From Bacteroidales bacterium (GTDB lineage: Bacteria > Bacteroidota > Bacteroidia > Bacteroidales > VadinHA17), in contig JADJLX010000005.1 in assembly GCA_016709865.1 (NCBI GenBank), forward strand, positions 1,178,001 through 1,242,000: a stretch of 64,000 nt of DNA, given 5' to 3'. The position numbers and the translations under genes are program-made. This document shows positions 16,303-25,813 of this stretch, one piece after another (the first letter of the stretch is position 1; every line of letters begins with the position of its first letter). The notes beneath the pieces were generated by a model. The model did not search any database and had not been told where the DNA came from. It saw only the letters and a program-made list of their open reading frames with translations.

Positions 16303-17643
16303 CTACAGAGTGGGTTCCCACCCCTTTTCGTATTCTCTTGTCCAGAATTTCATAGCTTCAGAATCGGCAATGATATGACCGTTTGCAGGATCAATGTTTA
16401 TAGTATGCCCAACCCGCTGTGCTATGTTTCCAAGCTGCATCCACAGCGTACTTTTGTGGCCGTTTAGTGCGTCAGCAAATGGTTTTCTGTTATTTCTTAT
16501 ATTCTCAAGAAAATCAACAACATGTAAAGCATCGAGGGCTTCACCCGGACTGGTAGTATTGAGTCCTTCTGTAGTGACAACTTCTGATTTTACCTCTTTG
16601 ACAAGTTTGTTTTTGTTGTCGTAGATCATATAACTGTTATCGCCTGTATGAAGTGATCCGTTTTCGCCATGAAAAATCACACCCCTTCCACGATTATCGA
16701 CGTTGCTTCCATTACAGCTTCTTCCCTCCCATAATACTGTAATTCCGGGAGCTTCATAAGTTATAACCTGTGTATCAGGAGTCTCCCAGTCATCTTTAAA
16801 ATGGTATCTTCCACCTACAGAATTTACTTTTGTGGGATAATCGAGTCCAAGTCCCCACCTGATAACATCGATATCATGGGTTCCATTGTTCAGGGCTTCT
16901 CCCGTACCCCAGTTCCAGAACCAGTGCCAGTTATAATGAATAACATTATCCTTATAAGGACGGCGTGGAGCAGGTCCCTGCCAGAGATCATAATCAAGAT
17001 TGGCAGGTACAGGAACAACCTTACCAACACCAATTGGCCCCCTGGTATTTGCATACCATGCTTTTGCCATATAAACTTTACCGATTACGCCACCATTAAG
17101 TTCTGCCAGACCCTGAGTAAGAACCGGCCAGGAACGACGCTGTGTTCCTATCTGAACTATCTTTTTATATTTTCCGGCAGCCTCTACAAGCAGTTCTCCT
17201 TCCCGTGGATTATGACTAAGTGGTTTCTCAACGTAAACATGCTTACCTGCTTTAAGACTCAATATGGCCGCCGGCGCATGCCAGTGGTCAGGAGCCGCTA
17301 TATAAACAGCATCTAAAGCCTTGTCATCAAGGGCTTTTCTAAAATCCCGAACTCCCTTTGGTTCTTTTCCGGTAATATCCCTGACATACTTTACTGTCTT
17401 GGCAGTTGCGAGGTCATCAACATCACAGATATATGTAACCTCAACGCCAGTCTGTTTTGCAAATGTACCTGCCATCGCATTACCACGGCTGTTGCATCCG
17501 ATAACTGCAACACGGATAACCTCACCTGACCCCGGAATGCTCTTATAACTAAGGGCCCCTGAAGAAAACAGATTGCCGCCAACTGATAACCCTACTGTAC
17601 CAGCAGCCGCTTTTCTTATAAATTCACGCCTTGAATTAGTCAT
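16303..17643 (-). CDS. Gfo/Idh/MocA family oxidoreductase, TAT-exported
   Basis: 446 residues. A twin-arginine signal (SRREFIRKAAAGTVGLSVGG) heads a NAD(P)-binding Rossmann domain with VAVIGCNSRGNAM and the conserved EKPLSHNPREGE. It belongs to the exported Gfo/Idh/MocA group common in Bacteroidota and Planctomycetota, which oxidise or rearrange sugars or sugar acids in the periplasm; the substrate cannot be read from sequence. It lies 99 bases downstream of a TAT-exported sugar isomerase-like gene, a frequent pairing. Confidence 0.9.
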   Translation of the reverse strand: MTNSRREFIRKAAAGTVGLSVGGNLFSSGALSYKSIPGSGEVIRVAVIGCNSRGNAMAGTFAKQTGVEVTYICDVDDLATAKTVKYVRDITGKEPKGVRDFRKALDDKALDAVYIAAPDHWHAPAAILSLKAGKHVYVEKPLSHNPREGELLVEAAGKYKKIVQIGTQRRSWPVLTQGLAELNGGVIGKVYMAKAWYANTRGPIGVGKVVPVPANLDYDLWQGPAPRRPYKDNVIHYNWHWFWNWGTGEALNNGTHDIDVIRWGLGLDYPTKVNSVGGRYHFKDDWETPDTQVITYEAPGITVLWEGRSCNGSNVDNRGRGVIFHGENGSLHTGDNSYMIYDNKNKLVKEVKSEVVTTEGLNTTSPGEALDALHVVDFLENIRNNRKPFADALNGHKSTLWMQLGNIAQRVGHTINIDPANGHIIADSEAMKFWTREYEKGWEPTL

Positions 17644-17687
17644 ATCTCTAATATTTATTATTTTTCTCTTTAAACTGTGCTCTGTAT

Positions 17688-17707
17688 GCTGAGCGAAGCC
17701 GAAGCAT
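17688..17707. repeat. Dispersed 20-base repeat, copy 1
   Basis: The 20 bases here are identical, in inverse orientation, to 33031-33050 after gltB. The core is GAGCGAAGCCGAAGC. It lies between two operon genes. Confidence 0.75.
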
Positions 17708-17742
17708 GCCTTGTGCTATTCGCTCTACGCTCTACGCTCATG

Positions 17743-18582
17743 CTACTTACAGGCCATCACACCCTTAAAATATCCGATCGATTCTGCTATTCCTGCCAGC
17801 GGGTCATTCATATCCTTCTCAAATTCCAGGCTGCAGCTGCCTGAATATTTTATTTTTCTCAGGGTAGCGATAACTTTCGGAATATCAATAATACCTCTTC
17901 CGATTTCAACTGTTTTACCCTCTTTCGCAGCTTTGTCAACATCCTTGATATGAACATCATAAATTCTGGCTTTATACTTCAAAATGTCAACTGAAGGATC
18001 CTGTCCGTCGCGTGTTGTGTGCCCGATGTCAATACAAATACCGATGCGGGAATCAAGATCTTTAATATGATCCCAGATGTCGGTTGCATTTGGGAAAAGA
18101 GGATTATCAGGACCATGATTATGTATAGCAAGTTTAAAGTCGTAACTTTTAATCTTCTCCTCAACATAGGGAAGAAGTTCGTAATTCGGAGCACCAACTA
18201 TCATTTTAACACCAGCCATTTTTGCATACTCAAAAGCCTGATCGACAGACTCCTTTGTTTTCATGTAGATAACTCCCACAGTATAAACATTTATCCCGGC
18301 ACTCCTGAACTTGTCCAGAATAGATGAAATCTGTTCCTGAGTACTGTTCATTGGCATGTGGAAATCTTTAAGCGACAGGTTTGTAACACCCACCCTTTTC
18401 ATAATCTCTATTGTTTTTTCCACATCGAATCTGAGGAAGGTATATCCTGCCATTCCGACAGTAAAGGTATTTTTTGTCTTGTCGGTCGATACCGGCAATG
18501 CAGGATAAGCATATAATGTTGATGCTCCGGCGGCAAGCACTCCTGTTCCGGCTAACTTCAAGAATTGACGACGTGATTTCAT
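17743..18582 (-). CDS. Sugar phosphate isomerase/epimerase, TAT-exported
   Basis: 279 residues from ATG 18582. A twin-arginine signal (MKSRRQFLKLAGTGVLAAG) precedes an AP-endonuclease-2-like TIM barrel. Likely metal ligands are seen in LAIHNHGPD, GICIDIGHT and YDVHIKDVD. Family members isomerise or epimerise sugars or inositols. Paired with the Gfo/Idh/MocA gene downstream, it suggests a periplasmic sugar-conversion step; the substrate is unknown. Confidence 0.9.
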   Translation of the reverse strand: MKSRRQFLKLAGTGVLAAGASTLYAYPALPVSTDKTKNTFTVGMAGYTFLRFDVEKTIEIMKRVGVTNLSLKDFHMPMNSTQEQISSILDKFRSAGINVYTVGVIYMKTKESVDQAFEYAKMAGVKMIVGAPNYELLPYVEEKIKSYDFKLAIHNHGPDNPLFPNATDIWDHIKDLDSRIGICIDIGHTTRDGQDPSVDILKYKARIYDVHIKDVDKAAKEGKTVEIGRGIIDIPKVIATLRKIKYSGSCSLEFEKDMNDPLAGIAESIGYFKGVMACK

Positions 18583-18622
18583 ATTTCTGTGTTTTAGGTT
18601 TTTCAACACAATTAAAATAATA

Positions 18623-20575
18623 CTATTTTTCTTTTCTTATAATCATATTGTTATCGATAAGCCGGCTGTTATAGGTCTGAATTATTGATTTCAGTTTTTC
18701 TTCCATTTTCATCTGCAAATCAGGTTCTCCACCCAAAACATTTTTCTCCAGGAAAAGGTCGGTCTTGTAATTAAACAATCCAATTGACTTATTATCAATC
18801 ATTTCAAGTATATGGTCAGCCATATAAAGATGATATGTACTTCCATTTGTGTTAAAGGCAAAAGATTCTCCTGAATTATCGAGGAGATTATTCCCGAATG
18901 CTATATAATCTTCATCATAATTAAGATAGTGAAGAACTGTTGGCATAATATCTATCTGCTGGGCAATCCTGTTTTGAATTCCCTTCAGGTCGCTGGCAGG
19001 CTTATAAAAAATAATCGGAATGCAATATGCCCCGAAATTATTCTGAAACTCCTTATGTATAGATTCATTGGTATGATCAGCAGTAATGACAAAGAGGGTA
19101 TTTTTAAACCATGGCATTTCAGATAACTCAGAGAACATTTCTCTCAGAGCAAAATCAGTATAACCTACAACTTCCACAATAGGGGCCGGACCTTTTTTAA
19201 ATTTTCCTTCATATTTTTCAGGGACTTTAAACGGATGGTGTGAGGAAACAGAAAAAATAGATGCAAGGAACGGTTGTCTGAAGCTGTTAAGTTTCGAAGC
19301 AAAAAAATGGAAGAATGGTTCATCCCATACTCCCCACATGCCATCAAAATCTGATTTATCAGGATACTGATCAAGACCAAAATAGTCATCGAATCCTGCC
19401 GTTTTGGCAAATGAATCGAAACCCATAGACCCATTTGGCGCACCATGAAAGAAGGCTGTGTAATATCCCTTCCTTTTAAGCAGCTCAGGCAATCCGTTTA
19501 TCTGATTATTTGCATAATGTGATATTGTATAAGGAGTCTCAAGTGATGGAACAGAAGCCAGTATTGATGGCATGGCGTCAATTGATTTCTTGCCGTTTGC
19601 CACCGACACATCAAAGGTAAGGCTCACACTAATCAGAGAATCAATAAACGGGGTATAACCTTCATATTTGCCGTCCTCAAGCCCGGGATTTAAAGCCCCA
19701 ATATATTCCCTTGCGAAGCTTTCAAGAATGATAACCACAACATTTTCACCGGAAAAAGGCTTTGTAACTGAAGGAACAACATGTGGATTATAAAGACTAA
19801 GAAGTTTCTCATTATCAAAGAACTCATACCTTTCCAATGGCTTCTTGCCGAATGTGCGGAATATACTGAAAGGAGTGTTAAGTACTATTGCAACGTCGCG
19901 TGGAGATTCCACATAACGTGTAGCATTACTTATGGTTATAGGTCTTGTTGAATGCTTATATCCGCCCCGTGCAGCACCAATTACAAGTGCAATAACAAGA
20001 GGAATCATAAGGACGTTCACCGAGTAATAAATGATCTTGTTTTTAGGGACAGGCTTTATTGGTTTAACTTTATTATAAAGGTATACCATAAGAAACCACA
20101 GAAAAATTGTGAAAAGAGTCGCCGGCCAGTAGTCTGTAAGAAACTTGAAAAAGAGTTTCACCATATTAGACTCATTTTCAAATGTTTTAAATACATCAGC
20201 TGTCGCTCTTTTGTCAACAAAACGGTAATATACAAAGTCCATACCGTTCATAGCTATGGCGATACCATTTGTAATGAAGAAGATATATTTTACAACTGAC
20301 TGGTATAATTTATCATAACGAAAATCAAAAGGAACTATCAAAAGCAGGATAAAAAGTATATTGATATAAACTACAGCTGAAAGGTCGAAGACCACACCTC
20401 CTCTGAGAATTGTAATAAACTGACTGAAAGTTACGCCCGGGAACATTTTGTAGTTAAACAGGTAAAAACCGATCCTGCACAATGAGAAGAGCAGCATGAT
20501 CAGTAAAAACCAATAGGCCAGTACCACAAAAATATTTCTGGAAGAAATCCAGGTTTTAATCTTATTATCAGACAT
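18623..20575 (-). CDS. LtaS-like membrane sulfatase-fold enzyme
   Basis: 650 residues. Five hydrophobic segments in the first 220 residues anchor an extracytoplasmic alkaline-phosphatase/sulfatase-fold domain. Visible active-site elements: metal ligand in VVIILESFAREYIG, probable nucleophile serine in NGKKSIDAMPS, and ADHTNES. The layout matches lipoteichoic-acid synthase and OpgB phosphoglycerol transferases. Gram-negative homologues transfer phosphoglycerol or phosphoethanolamine to glycans or lipids. The exact substrate is not predictable. It is 40 bases upstream of the TAT isomerase gene on the same strand. Confidence 0.9.
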   Translation of the reverse strand: MSDNKIKTWISSRNIFVVLAYWFLLIMLLFSLCRIGFYLFNYKMFPGVTFSQFITILRGGVVFDLSAVVYINILFILLLIVPFDFRYDKLYQSVVKYIFFITNGIAIAMNGMDFVYYRFVDKRATADVFKTFENESNMVKLFFKFLTDYWPATLFTIFLWFLMVYLYNKVKPIKPVPKNKIIYYSVNVLMIPLVIALVIGAARGGYKHSTRPITISNATRYVESPRDVAIVLNTPFSIFRTFGKKPLERYEFFDNEKLLSLYNPHVVPSVTKPFSGENVVVIILESFAREYIGALNPGLEDGKYEGYTPFIDSLISVSLTFDVSVANGKKSIDAMPSILASVPSLETPYTISHYANNQINGLPELLKRKGYYTAFFHGAPNGSMGFDSFAKTAGFDDYFGLDQYPDKSDFDGMWGVWDEPFFHFFASKLNSFRQPFLASIFSVSSHHPFKVPEKYEGKFKKGPAPIVEVVGYTDFALREMFSELSEMPWFKNTLFVITADHTNESIHKEFQNNFGAYCIPIIFYKPASDLKGIQNRIAQQIDIMPTVLHYLNYDEDYIAFGNNLLDNSGESFAFNTNGSTYHLYMADHILEMIDNKSIGLFNYKTDLFLEKNVLGGEPDLQMKMEEKLKSIIQTYNSRLIDNNMIIRKEK

Positions 20576-20626
20576 ATCTAACTACTCCCCCTCTAAAATG
20601 ATTTACTGTTATTTTATTCACAACTA

Positions 20627-20670
20627 AAAGCCAGGTTTTGAATTGAAAAATAATTCATAAACCTGGCTTT
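20627..20670 (-). terminator. Hairpin terminator after the Yip1-like gene
   Basis: The 12-base arms AAAGCCAGGTTT (20627-20638) and AAACCTGGCTTT (20659-20670) are perfectly complementary, with a second inner pairing of TGAATT and AATTCA. It lies 18 bases after the Yip1-like stop codon. T-runs are short, so termination may be partial. Confidence 0.6.
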
Positions 20671-20688
20671 AAAAGATTAATAATAATA

Positions 20689-21342
20689 TTATTCTTTTGG
20701 AAGATCTTTCATCATCTCCTTGAAATCTGAATTATTGAATTCTTTCATAAAATCATTTGCTTTCTTCTTGGCTCCAAGTCCAACCAGCATGAATATAACA
20801 AACAAAGCAACCAGAATATACATCAATATTTTGGTTGTACCAGGATTTGACTTAAGTGCTTCAATTAGACCATTGTATAAAAGCCACAAGGAAAAAAGAT
20901 TAATAGCAAGTCCTACGGCAACACCAAGATAAATATTCAATCCGCCTGCAAATCCGAATAGTGCACTTATTGGCATAATAACCATAACAGCTGCAGTTAC
21001 CCTGACGTTAGCTTCAAAATCGGTACTCCCTTTGCAAATTGCTGAAATTACAAGCAAAATAACTCCTCCGATAAACAAACCGATAATTGCTCCGATAATA
21101 GACCAAATAAAGGCCATAATGCCTATTGCACCACCAAATAGAGAACTGGTTGATGCCCCAATATGCAGAACACTCCACAGAAAGGTGAAGAGCCCGGCTA
21201 CTGCGCCATAAATCACGGCTTTAATCAATGGTTCTGCAATTCCACCGGTTGTAGCCATAGTGGAGAAGTAAGACTTAGGATTTACAAGGACTTCTTTTGA
21301 ATCCTTGATAAATACGTTAAAATCAAAGGTTCCGTTGCTCAT
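20689..21342 (-). CDS. Yip1-family membrane protein
   Basis: 217 residues with five hydrophobic segments from about residue 40 to 195 and a charged C-terminus. The N-terminal SKEVLVNPKSYFSTMATTGG and the five-helix pattern fit the bacterial Yip1 domain family. No enzymatic motif is visible and the role is unknown. The gene appears to be a single unit with a hairpin terminator after it. Confidence 0.8.
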   Translation of the reverse strand: MSNGTFDFNVFIKDSKEVLVNPKSYFSTMATTGGIAEPLIKAVIYGAVAGLFTFLWSVLHIGASTSSLFGGAIGIMAFIWSIIGAIIGLFIGGVILLVISAICKGSTDFEANVRVTAAVMVIMPISALFGFAGGLNIYLGVAVGLAINLFSLWLLYNGLIEALKSNPGTTKILMYILVALFVIFMLVGLGAKKKANDFMKEFNNSDFKEMMKDLPKE

Positions 21343-21456
21343 AGTTTAATTGTTTAAAAGGGTTACTAATTAACTACAGAATACTTATAATAAAGATCCA
21401 AGTTAAAAATTATTTCTTCAATCAAAAACTAAACATGATGAATTTTAGCTTTCGGA

Positions 21457-23349
21457 TTATTCCAGGTATGTATATCCATACAATCCGGAACGGTAATTTG
21501 AGAGAAATTCCTTACCCTCCTCGAGAGTTATTATTCCGGCTTTAACTGAAGATGTAACCCACGATTCCACGGTTCGTACCATTTTCTTGGAGTTGTATTG
21601 CACATAATCAAGAACCTCAGCAACTGTCTCACCATCAATTATCTGATCAATTTTATAACCTTCACTATCGACTGATACATGCACTGCGTTGGTGTCACCG
21701 AACAGGTTATGCAAATCGCCAAGTATTTCCTGATAAGCACCTACAAGGAATACTCCGAGGTAGTATCTCTCCTTTCCCCTTAAGGAGTGAACAGGAAGGT
21801 GATGAGATGAATTACGTGTTGAAATGAAATTATCTATCTTACCATCTGAATCGCATGTCATATCCTGTATTGTAGCAGTGCGGACCGGTTCCTCATTAAG
21901 ACGGTGGATGGGCATTATCGGGAAAATCTGATCAATAGCCCAGGCATCAGGTAAAGACTGGAAGAGTGAGAAATTACAGAAATATTTATCAGAGAGTATC
22001 CTGGAAATCTGCCGTAACTCCTCCGGAACATGCTTTGTGGTATTTGCCATCACATATACTTTTCTTGCAATCGACCAGAACAGCCTTTCGATCTGTGCAC
22101 GGGTCTTCAGATCAATCAGTCCGAAACTAAACCTGTCGAGAGCCTCCTCCCTTATCTGCTGAGCATCATGCCAGGTTTCCAGCATCCTCGACTGATTAAA
22201 ATTATCCCATAAAATAAATAACTCTTTAACAAGCTCATGATCCTGATCTGTTATCAGATCCTCAGGATCCCAGGAAGGAAGTGTGGTTGTCTCAAGTACT
22301 TCAAAAATAAGAACTGAGTGATGCGCGGTAAGTGATCTCCCCGATTCGGTTATTACATTCGGATGGGGGATATTATTTTTATTACTGGCATCGACAAACG
22401 TACTTATTGAGTCATTTACGTACTCCTGAATGGTATAGTTTACACTGCTTTCACTGTTAGAAGAACCGGTTCCGTCATAATCAACACCAAGTCCGCCACC
22501 GATATCAACAAATTCAACTTTAAAGCCAAGTTTGTATAGCTGTACATAAAACTGGGAGGCTTCCCGCAAAGCGATTTTGATACGACGGATCTTTGTAACC
22601 TGACTGCCAATGTGAAAATGGATAAGCTTAACACAATCAGTCATCTTATTCCTCTCAAGGTAATCGATAGCTTCAAGTAATTCGCTCGAAGTAAGTCCGA
22701 ATTTACTGATATCTCCACCTGAATCCTCCCACTTCCCGCTTCCCACACTTGCCAGTTTTATTCTGATACCAAGGTTAGGCTTTACTTTTAAACGTTTTGA
22801 GATTGCAGTTATAAGCTTAAGCTCATTAAGTTTTTCAACAACAAGGAAGATCCTTTTACCCATCTTCTGTGCAAGCAGGGCTAACTCAATATAGTCCTCA
22901 TCTTTATAACCATTGCAGATTATAAGTGACTCAGGATCAGTATTAATGGCGATAACTGCATGAAGTTCAGGCTTTGATCCTGCTTCAAGTCCGATATTGA
23001 ATTTTTTACCATGACTGACAATCTCCTCAACAACAGGACGCATCTGATTCACCTTAATCGGATAGATAATAAAGTTCTGGGCTTTGTATCCGTACTCCTC
23101 AGATGCCGACTTGAAACAATTTGAAATACTAAGAATCCTGTCGTCAAGAATGTCAGGAAACCTCACAAGCACAGGCGTTGATACATCCGAAAGCATAAGT
23201 TCATCCAACAGGTCCTTCAGGTCAACTGCCACACCATTCTTTTGAGGTGTTACAGTAACATTACCTTTCTGGTTAATTGAAAAGTAATCTACCCCCCAAC
23301 CATTGATGTTATAAAGTTCAGCTGAATCTTCAACGCGCCATTTTCTCAT
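21457..23349 (-). CDS. speA: Biosynthetic arginine decarboxylase
   Basis: A PLP enzyme converting arginine to agmatine, the first step of one polyamine route. The fold-III decarboxylase PLP lysine is Lys99 in IIYPIKVNQ, with HIGSQ and FVDIGGGLGVDYDG further on. At 630 residues it matches SpeA of the E. coli type rather than short diaminopimelate decarboxylases. ATG at 23349 gives MRKWRVEDS; the upstream TTG adds two residues. The M14 peptidase gene ends 57 bases upstream on the same strand. Confidence 0.95.
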   Translation of the reverse strand: MRKWRVEDSAELYNINGWGVDYFSINQKGNVTVTPQKNGVAVDLKDLLDELMLSDVSTPVLVRFPDILDDRILSISNCFKSASEEYGYKAQNFIIYPIKVNQMRPVVEEIVSHGKKFNIGLEAGSKPELHAVIAINTDPESLIICNGYKDEDYIELALLAQKMGKRIFLVVEKLNELKLITAISKRLKVKPNLGIRIKLASVGSGKWEDSGGDISKFGLTSSELLEAIDYLERNKMTDCVKLIHFHIGSQVTKIRRIKIALREASQFYVQLYKLGFKVEFVDIGGGLGVDYDGTGSSNSESSVNYTIQEYVNDSISTFVDASNKNNIPHPNVITESGRSLTAHHSVLIFEVLETTTLPSWDPEDLITDQDHELVKELFILWDNFNQSRMLETWHDAQQIREEALDRFSFGLIDLKTRAQIERLFWSIARKVYVMANTTKHVPEELRQISRILSDKYFCNFSLFQSLPDAWAIDQIFPIMPIHRLNEEPVRTATIQDMTCDSDGKIDNFISTRNSSHHLPVHSLRGKERYYLGVFLVGAYQEILGDLHNLFGDTNAVHVSVDSEGYKIDQIIDGETVAEVLDYVQYNSKKMVRTVESWVTSSVKAGIITLEEGKEFLSNYRSGLYGYTYLE

Positions 23350-23406
23350 GATCAATAATTTTGACTTGGTTAATCAGGCCGCAAAGGTCTGAAAATTTTG
23401 GCTTTT

Positions 23407-25035
23407 TTACAAGGGTATTGTTTGCAAATCTGTGTTATCCAAAATTTTATAAACAGGATATGGATTATAGCCTGAACCCCATTGCGGAGCAAGGTACTTG
23501 TCGAGGTAGTTCCAGACCACCAGTCCGTCATTCGACTGGGGTTCCAGAAGATATGAGGCAACATTCGCGAGAGGCTGCGCTGTTCTCACAACAATACTGC
23601 CGGCTGGAAATTCTATTTCTTCAATACCGGGGTTTCCTTTTATTGTATTTGTGTAATGTCCCTGATTAAGACGCGGAGAGCCCCTCAGTTCGGTTATCTC
23701 AAATCGCTCTGCCCTGATTTTCATACCAGATTTCAGCTTTTCCAGCTTAATTCCATGAACCTTAAGTAATTCAATCACTTGCGGATCCATAACAGTTATT
23801 ATATAGGCAAACGGGAACTTAACACTTCTTGTAGGCTGAAAATCAATAAAATACGGGACAGTTACATCCTTCTGCCTGTCACTCTTCTTATAGCTTCTTC
23901 TGCCATTGGCATCAGTAACAAGATCAGCTTCATAAGTCCTTATTGTTACTTTCGAGGATGCCGGCCTTACTTTATATTCTACTGCGAAAGAATCGACTGC
24001 TGACGGATTCATTCCACGGGCAATTGTCCTGCTATCCGCATCCCTGAGCATACTTTTGATCTCCGAATTATTAGCCGATGTATAATCAATTAGTGACTTT
24101 ATAAGGTAATAGCATCCAATTACTCTCGACTTATAATCGGCATATACATAGTTTTCATTAAGGATCCCGAGCCTGTTACGTATTCCAAAATAGTTACTCA
24201 TATACCTCGGTTCCGAAGCATCAAGAATCCATCCTTTATCAGGATCGCCCATATCGATAAACTCGCCATAAAAACAGTTCTCAACCTTATATGTTTTATT
24301 AAGTGTTTCCGACATCACTGGCATCATCTTACTGCTCATATAATCGCGCAATGATTTGTCCCCGTTTGGATTAACCATCCAGGTAAAGGTAACAGGCTCA
24401 ACATGATAAGAGCCGTTAGTTGTATGACAATCCATAAATACAGATGGGTCCCACCGGTTAAATACATTTGTGATTACACCTCTGACTTCGGCCGATTCAG
24501 CTTTCATTGCATCGCGGTTAAGATCGAGCATCTGTCCGTTATATCTAACCCCGACACCATTCAACGGTCCATTCTGGTGAGTTCTGTTATTTGGAGTGAT
24601 CTTCTCATTACCATCGGGATTAAAATTCGGGCAGATCAGTATAACAACATTTTTAAATACGGAAGCGTTTTTGTCTTTCAGAATGTCCCTTGCAAACATC
24701 AGAGAAGCTTCTTTACCCTCTACTTCACCCGCATGGATATTTGCCTGGACATAAACAACAATTCTTTTATCATTTTTGAGATCAGAGGGAGATGCAGGTA
24801 AAGGGTTTGCAATAATCAGCAGTGGAATCTCCCTGCCTTCCACTGAAGTTGCAATATTCTCGACTCTTATATAAGGTGAGGACTTTTTCAACTGATCAAT
24901 AAAAGTCATTACATCTGCATAGGCAGCAGTAGATTTATAATCTGAGCTTTCAGCAACTGTAAGTATATCATTTTGAGAAAATGATATACTACAGGAATAT
25001 ACCAAAGCAACAATCAGGAGAAGACCTTTTTTCAT
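23407..25035 (-). CDS. M14-family zinc carboxypeptidase, secreted
   Basis: 542 residues with a Sec signal peptide ending near CSISFSQ. The zinc ligands His101 and Glu104 are in NIHAGEVEGKE, and the third is in the MDCHTTNG segment. NPDGNEK and LDLNRDAMK fit the substrate-binding region. Members cleave C-terminal residues or peptidoglycan peptides; specificity cannot be assigned. A longer paralogue is at 61177-63705. Confidence 0.9.
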   Translation of the reverse strand: MKKGLLLIVALVYSCSISFSQNDILTVAESSDYKSTAAYADVMTFIDQLKKSSPYIRVENIATSVEGREIPLLIIANPLPASPSDLKNDKRIVVYVQANIHAGEVEGKEASLMFARDILKDKNASVFKNVVILICPNFNPDGNEKITPNNRTHQNGPLNGVGVRYNGQMLDLNRDAMKAESAEVRGVITNVFNRWDPSVFMDCHTTNGSYHVEPVTFTWMVNPNGDKSLRDYMSSKMMPVMSETLNKTYKVENCFYGEFIDMGDPDKGWILDASEPRYMSNYFGIRNRLGILNENYVYADYKSRVIGCYYLIKSLIDYTSANNSEIKSMLRDADSRTIARGMNPSAVDSFAVEYKVRPASSKVTIRTYEADLVTDANGRRSYKKSDRQKDVTVPYFIDFQPTRSVKFPFAYIITVMDPQVIELLKVHGIKLEKLKSGMKIRAERFEITELRGSPRLNQGHYTNTIKGNPGIEEIEFPAGSIVVRTAQPLANVASYLLEPQSNDGLVVWNYLDKYLAPQWGSGYNPYPVYKILDNTDLQTIPL

Positions 25036-25159
25036 AATCCAGACGGAATTTATTTTGAGTCGTTAAATGTAGATATATTTTTATTTCGAAGTATTATGAC
25101 AGAATCGATTAAACTCCTATGATTTTATTTTCCCGGTGATTAAGCAGAAATGCGCTGAT

Positions 25160-25315
25160 ACTGATAAAACACCGCTAGCGCGGATTTGTAATCCGTGCTT
25201 AATTTGTTGGCACCGATTTCATCCCGTTAACTATCGGGACGGCTCCAGCAGATCTGTGTACCTCTGCCCGATCTGCGGGAAATTTTTGCGGCCAACAAAA
25301 CTGCTAATTATCAGT
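25160..25315. repeat. Composite palindromic element
   Basis: This fills most of the 353-base gap between the M14 and cold-shock genes. Outer 8-base inverted repeats ACTGATAA (25160-25167) and TTATCAGT (25308-25315) bound it. Inside are a hairpin AGCGCGGAT/ATCCGTGCT (25177-25199), 9-base arms TTTGTTGGC (25203-25211) and GCCAACAAA (25291-25299), an imperfect TCCCG/CGGGA palindrome (25222-25239) and GCAGATC/GATCTGC (25248-25276). It looks like a non-coding REP-type composite. The rest of the gap contains the likely cold-shock promoter near 25360 and a small TTGAGAT palindrome at 25330-25344. Confidence 0.65.
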
Positions 25316-25388
25316 TTAGTATAAAATTATTGAGATTATCTCAAATAATTTACTTACATTGCGCCACTAATTTTAAAAACAGAATAAA

Positions 25389-25580
25389 ATGAACAAAGGA
25401 ACAGTGAAATTTTTTAATGTATCAAAAGGATTCGGATTCATTAAAGACGCAGATTCAGATAACGAGTATTTTGTACACGTATCAGGTCTGAAAGATCAGA
25501 TTAAAGAAAATGATGAAGTTACATTCGAACTTCAGGAAGGTAAAAAAGGAATTAATGCAGTAGATGTAAGACTAGCTTAG
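25389..25580 (+). CDS. Cold-shock domain protein, copy 1
   Basis: 63 residues, a single CspA-type OB fold that binds single-stranded RNA or DNA. RNP1 is KGFGFIKD at 14-21 and RNP2 is YFVHVSGL. It shares most residues with the copy at 55558-55749, so the two are paralogues. Followed by an intrinsic terminator and so monocistronic. TACATTGC about 25 bases upstream resembles a weak -7 box and is also similar to the box before copy 2. Confidence 0.95.
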   Translation: MNKGTVKFFNVSKGFGFIKDADSDNEYFVHVSGLKDQIKENDEVTFELQEGKKGINAVDVRLA

Positions 25581-25608
25581 TTTATTATCTATACAAAGAT
25601 TTATTAAT

Positions 25609-25637
25609 CAATCCCGGTCGGCTGACCGGGATTTTTT
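25609..25637 (+). terminator. Intrinsic terminator of cold-shock gene 1
   Basis: ATCCCGGTC and GACCGGGAT form a 9-pair stem around GGCT, followed by a T-run. Confidence 0.9.
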
Positions 25638-25652
25638 ATTTTATACAACAGG

Positions 25653-25766
25653 TTATAATCTTTTCTTCTCTTCTTTTTTGGCTTTTTTCGCAGCACGCTT
25701 TTCTTTAAGGCTTTTGGTAGCTTCCTTCTTAACCTTAGTCTGTTCTTTTGCTTTTTCGTGTGACAT
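25653..25766 (-). CDS. 37-residue Lys/Glu/Ala-rich basic protein
   Basis: A short frame from ATG 25766 to TAA at 25653. About 40 percent of residues are lysine or arginine, with interspersed Glu and Ala (segments SHEKAKEQTKVKKEATKSLK and EKRAAKKAKKEEKKRL); it should form one charged helix. It is flanked by the cold-shock terminator and a minus-strand leader of about 45 bases. I do not recognise the family; small basic proteins of this kind bind nucleic acid or ribosomes. Coding is supported by the clean start, stop and strongly biased composition, but not by homology. Confidence 0.6.
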   Translation of the reverse strand: MSHEKAKEQTKVKKEATKSLKEKRAAKKAKKEEKKRL

Positions 25767-25813
25767 GGCAGTAAAATTTTAAGTTAATAAAATGTATCCA
25801 AATATAGAAAAAA

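Noticed and set aside
25136..25324. A 62-residue plus-strand frame with CxxC-like cysteines
   Set aside because: It lies entirely on the palindromic element at 25160-25315; the cysteines come from repeat sequence and no family resembles it.
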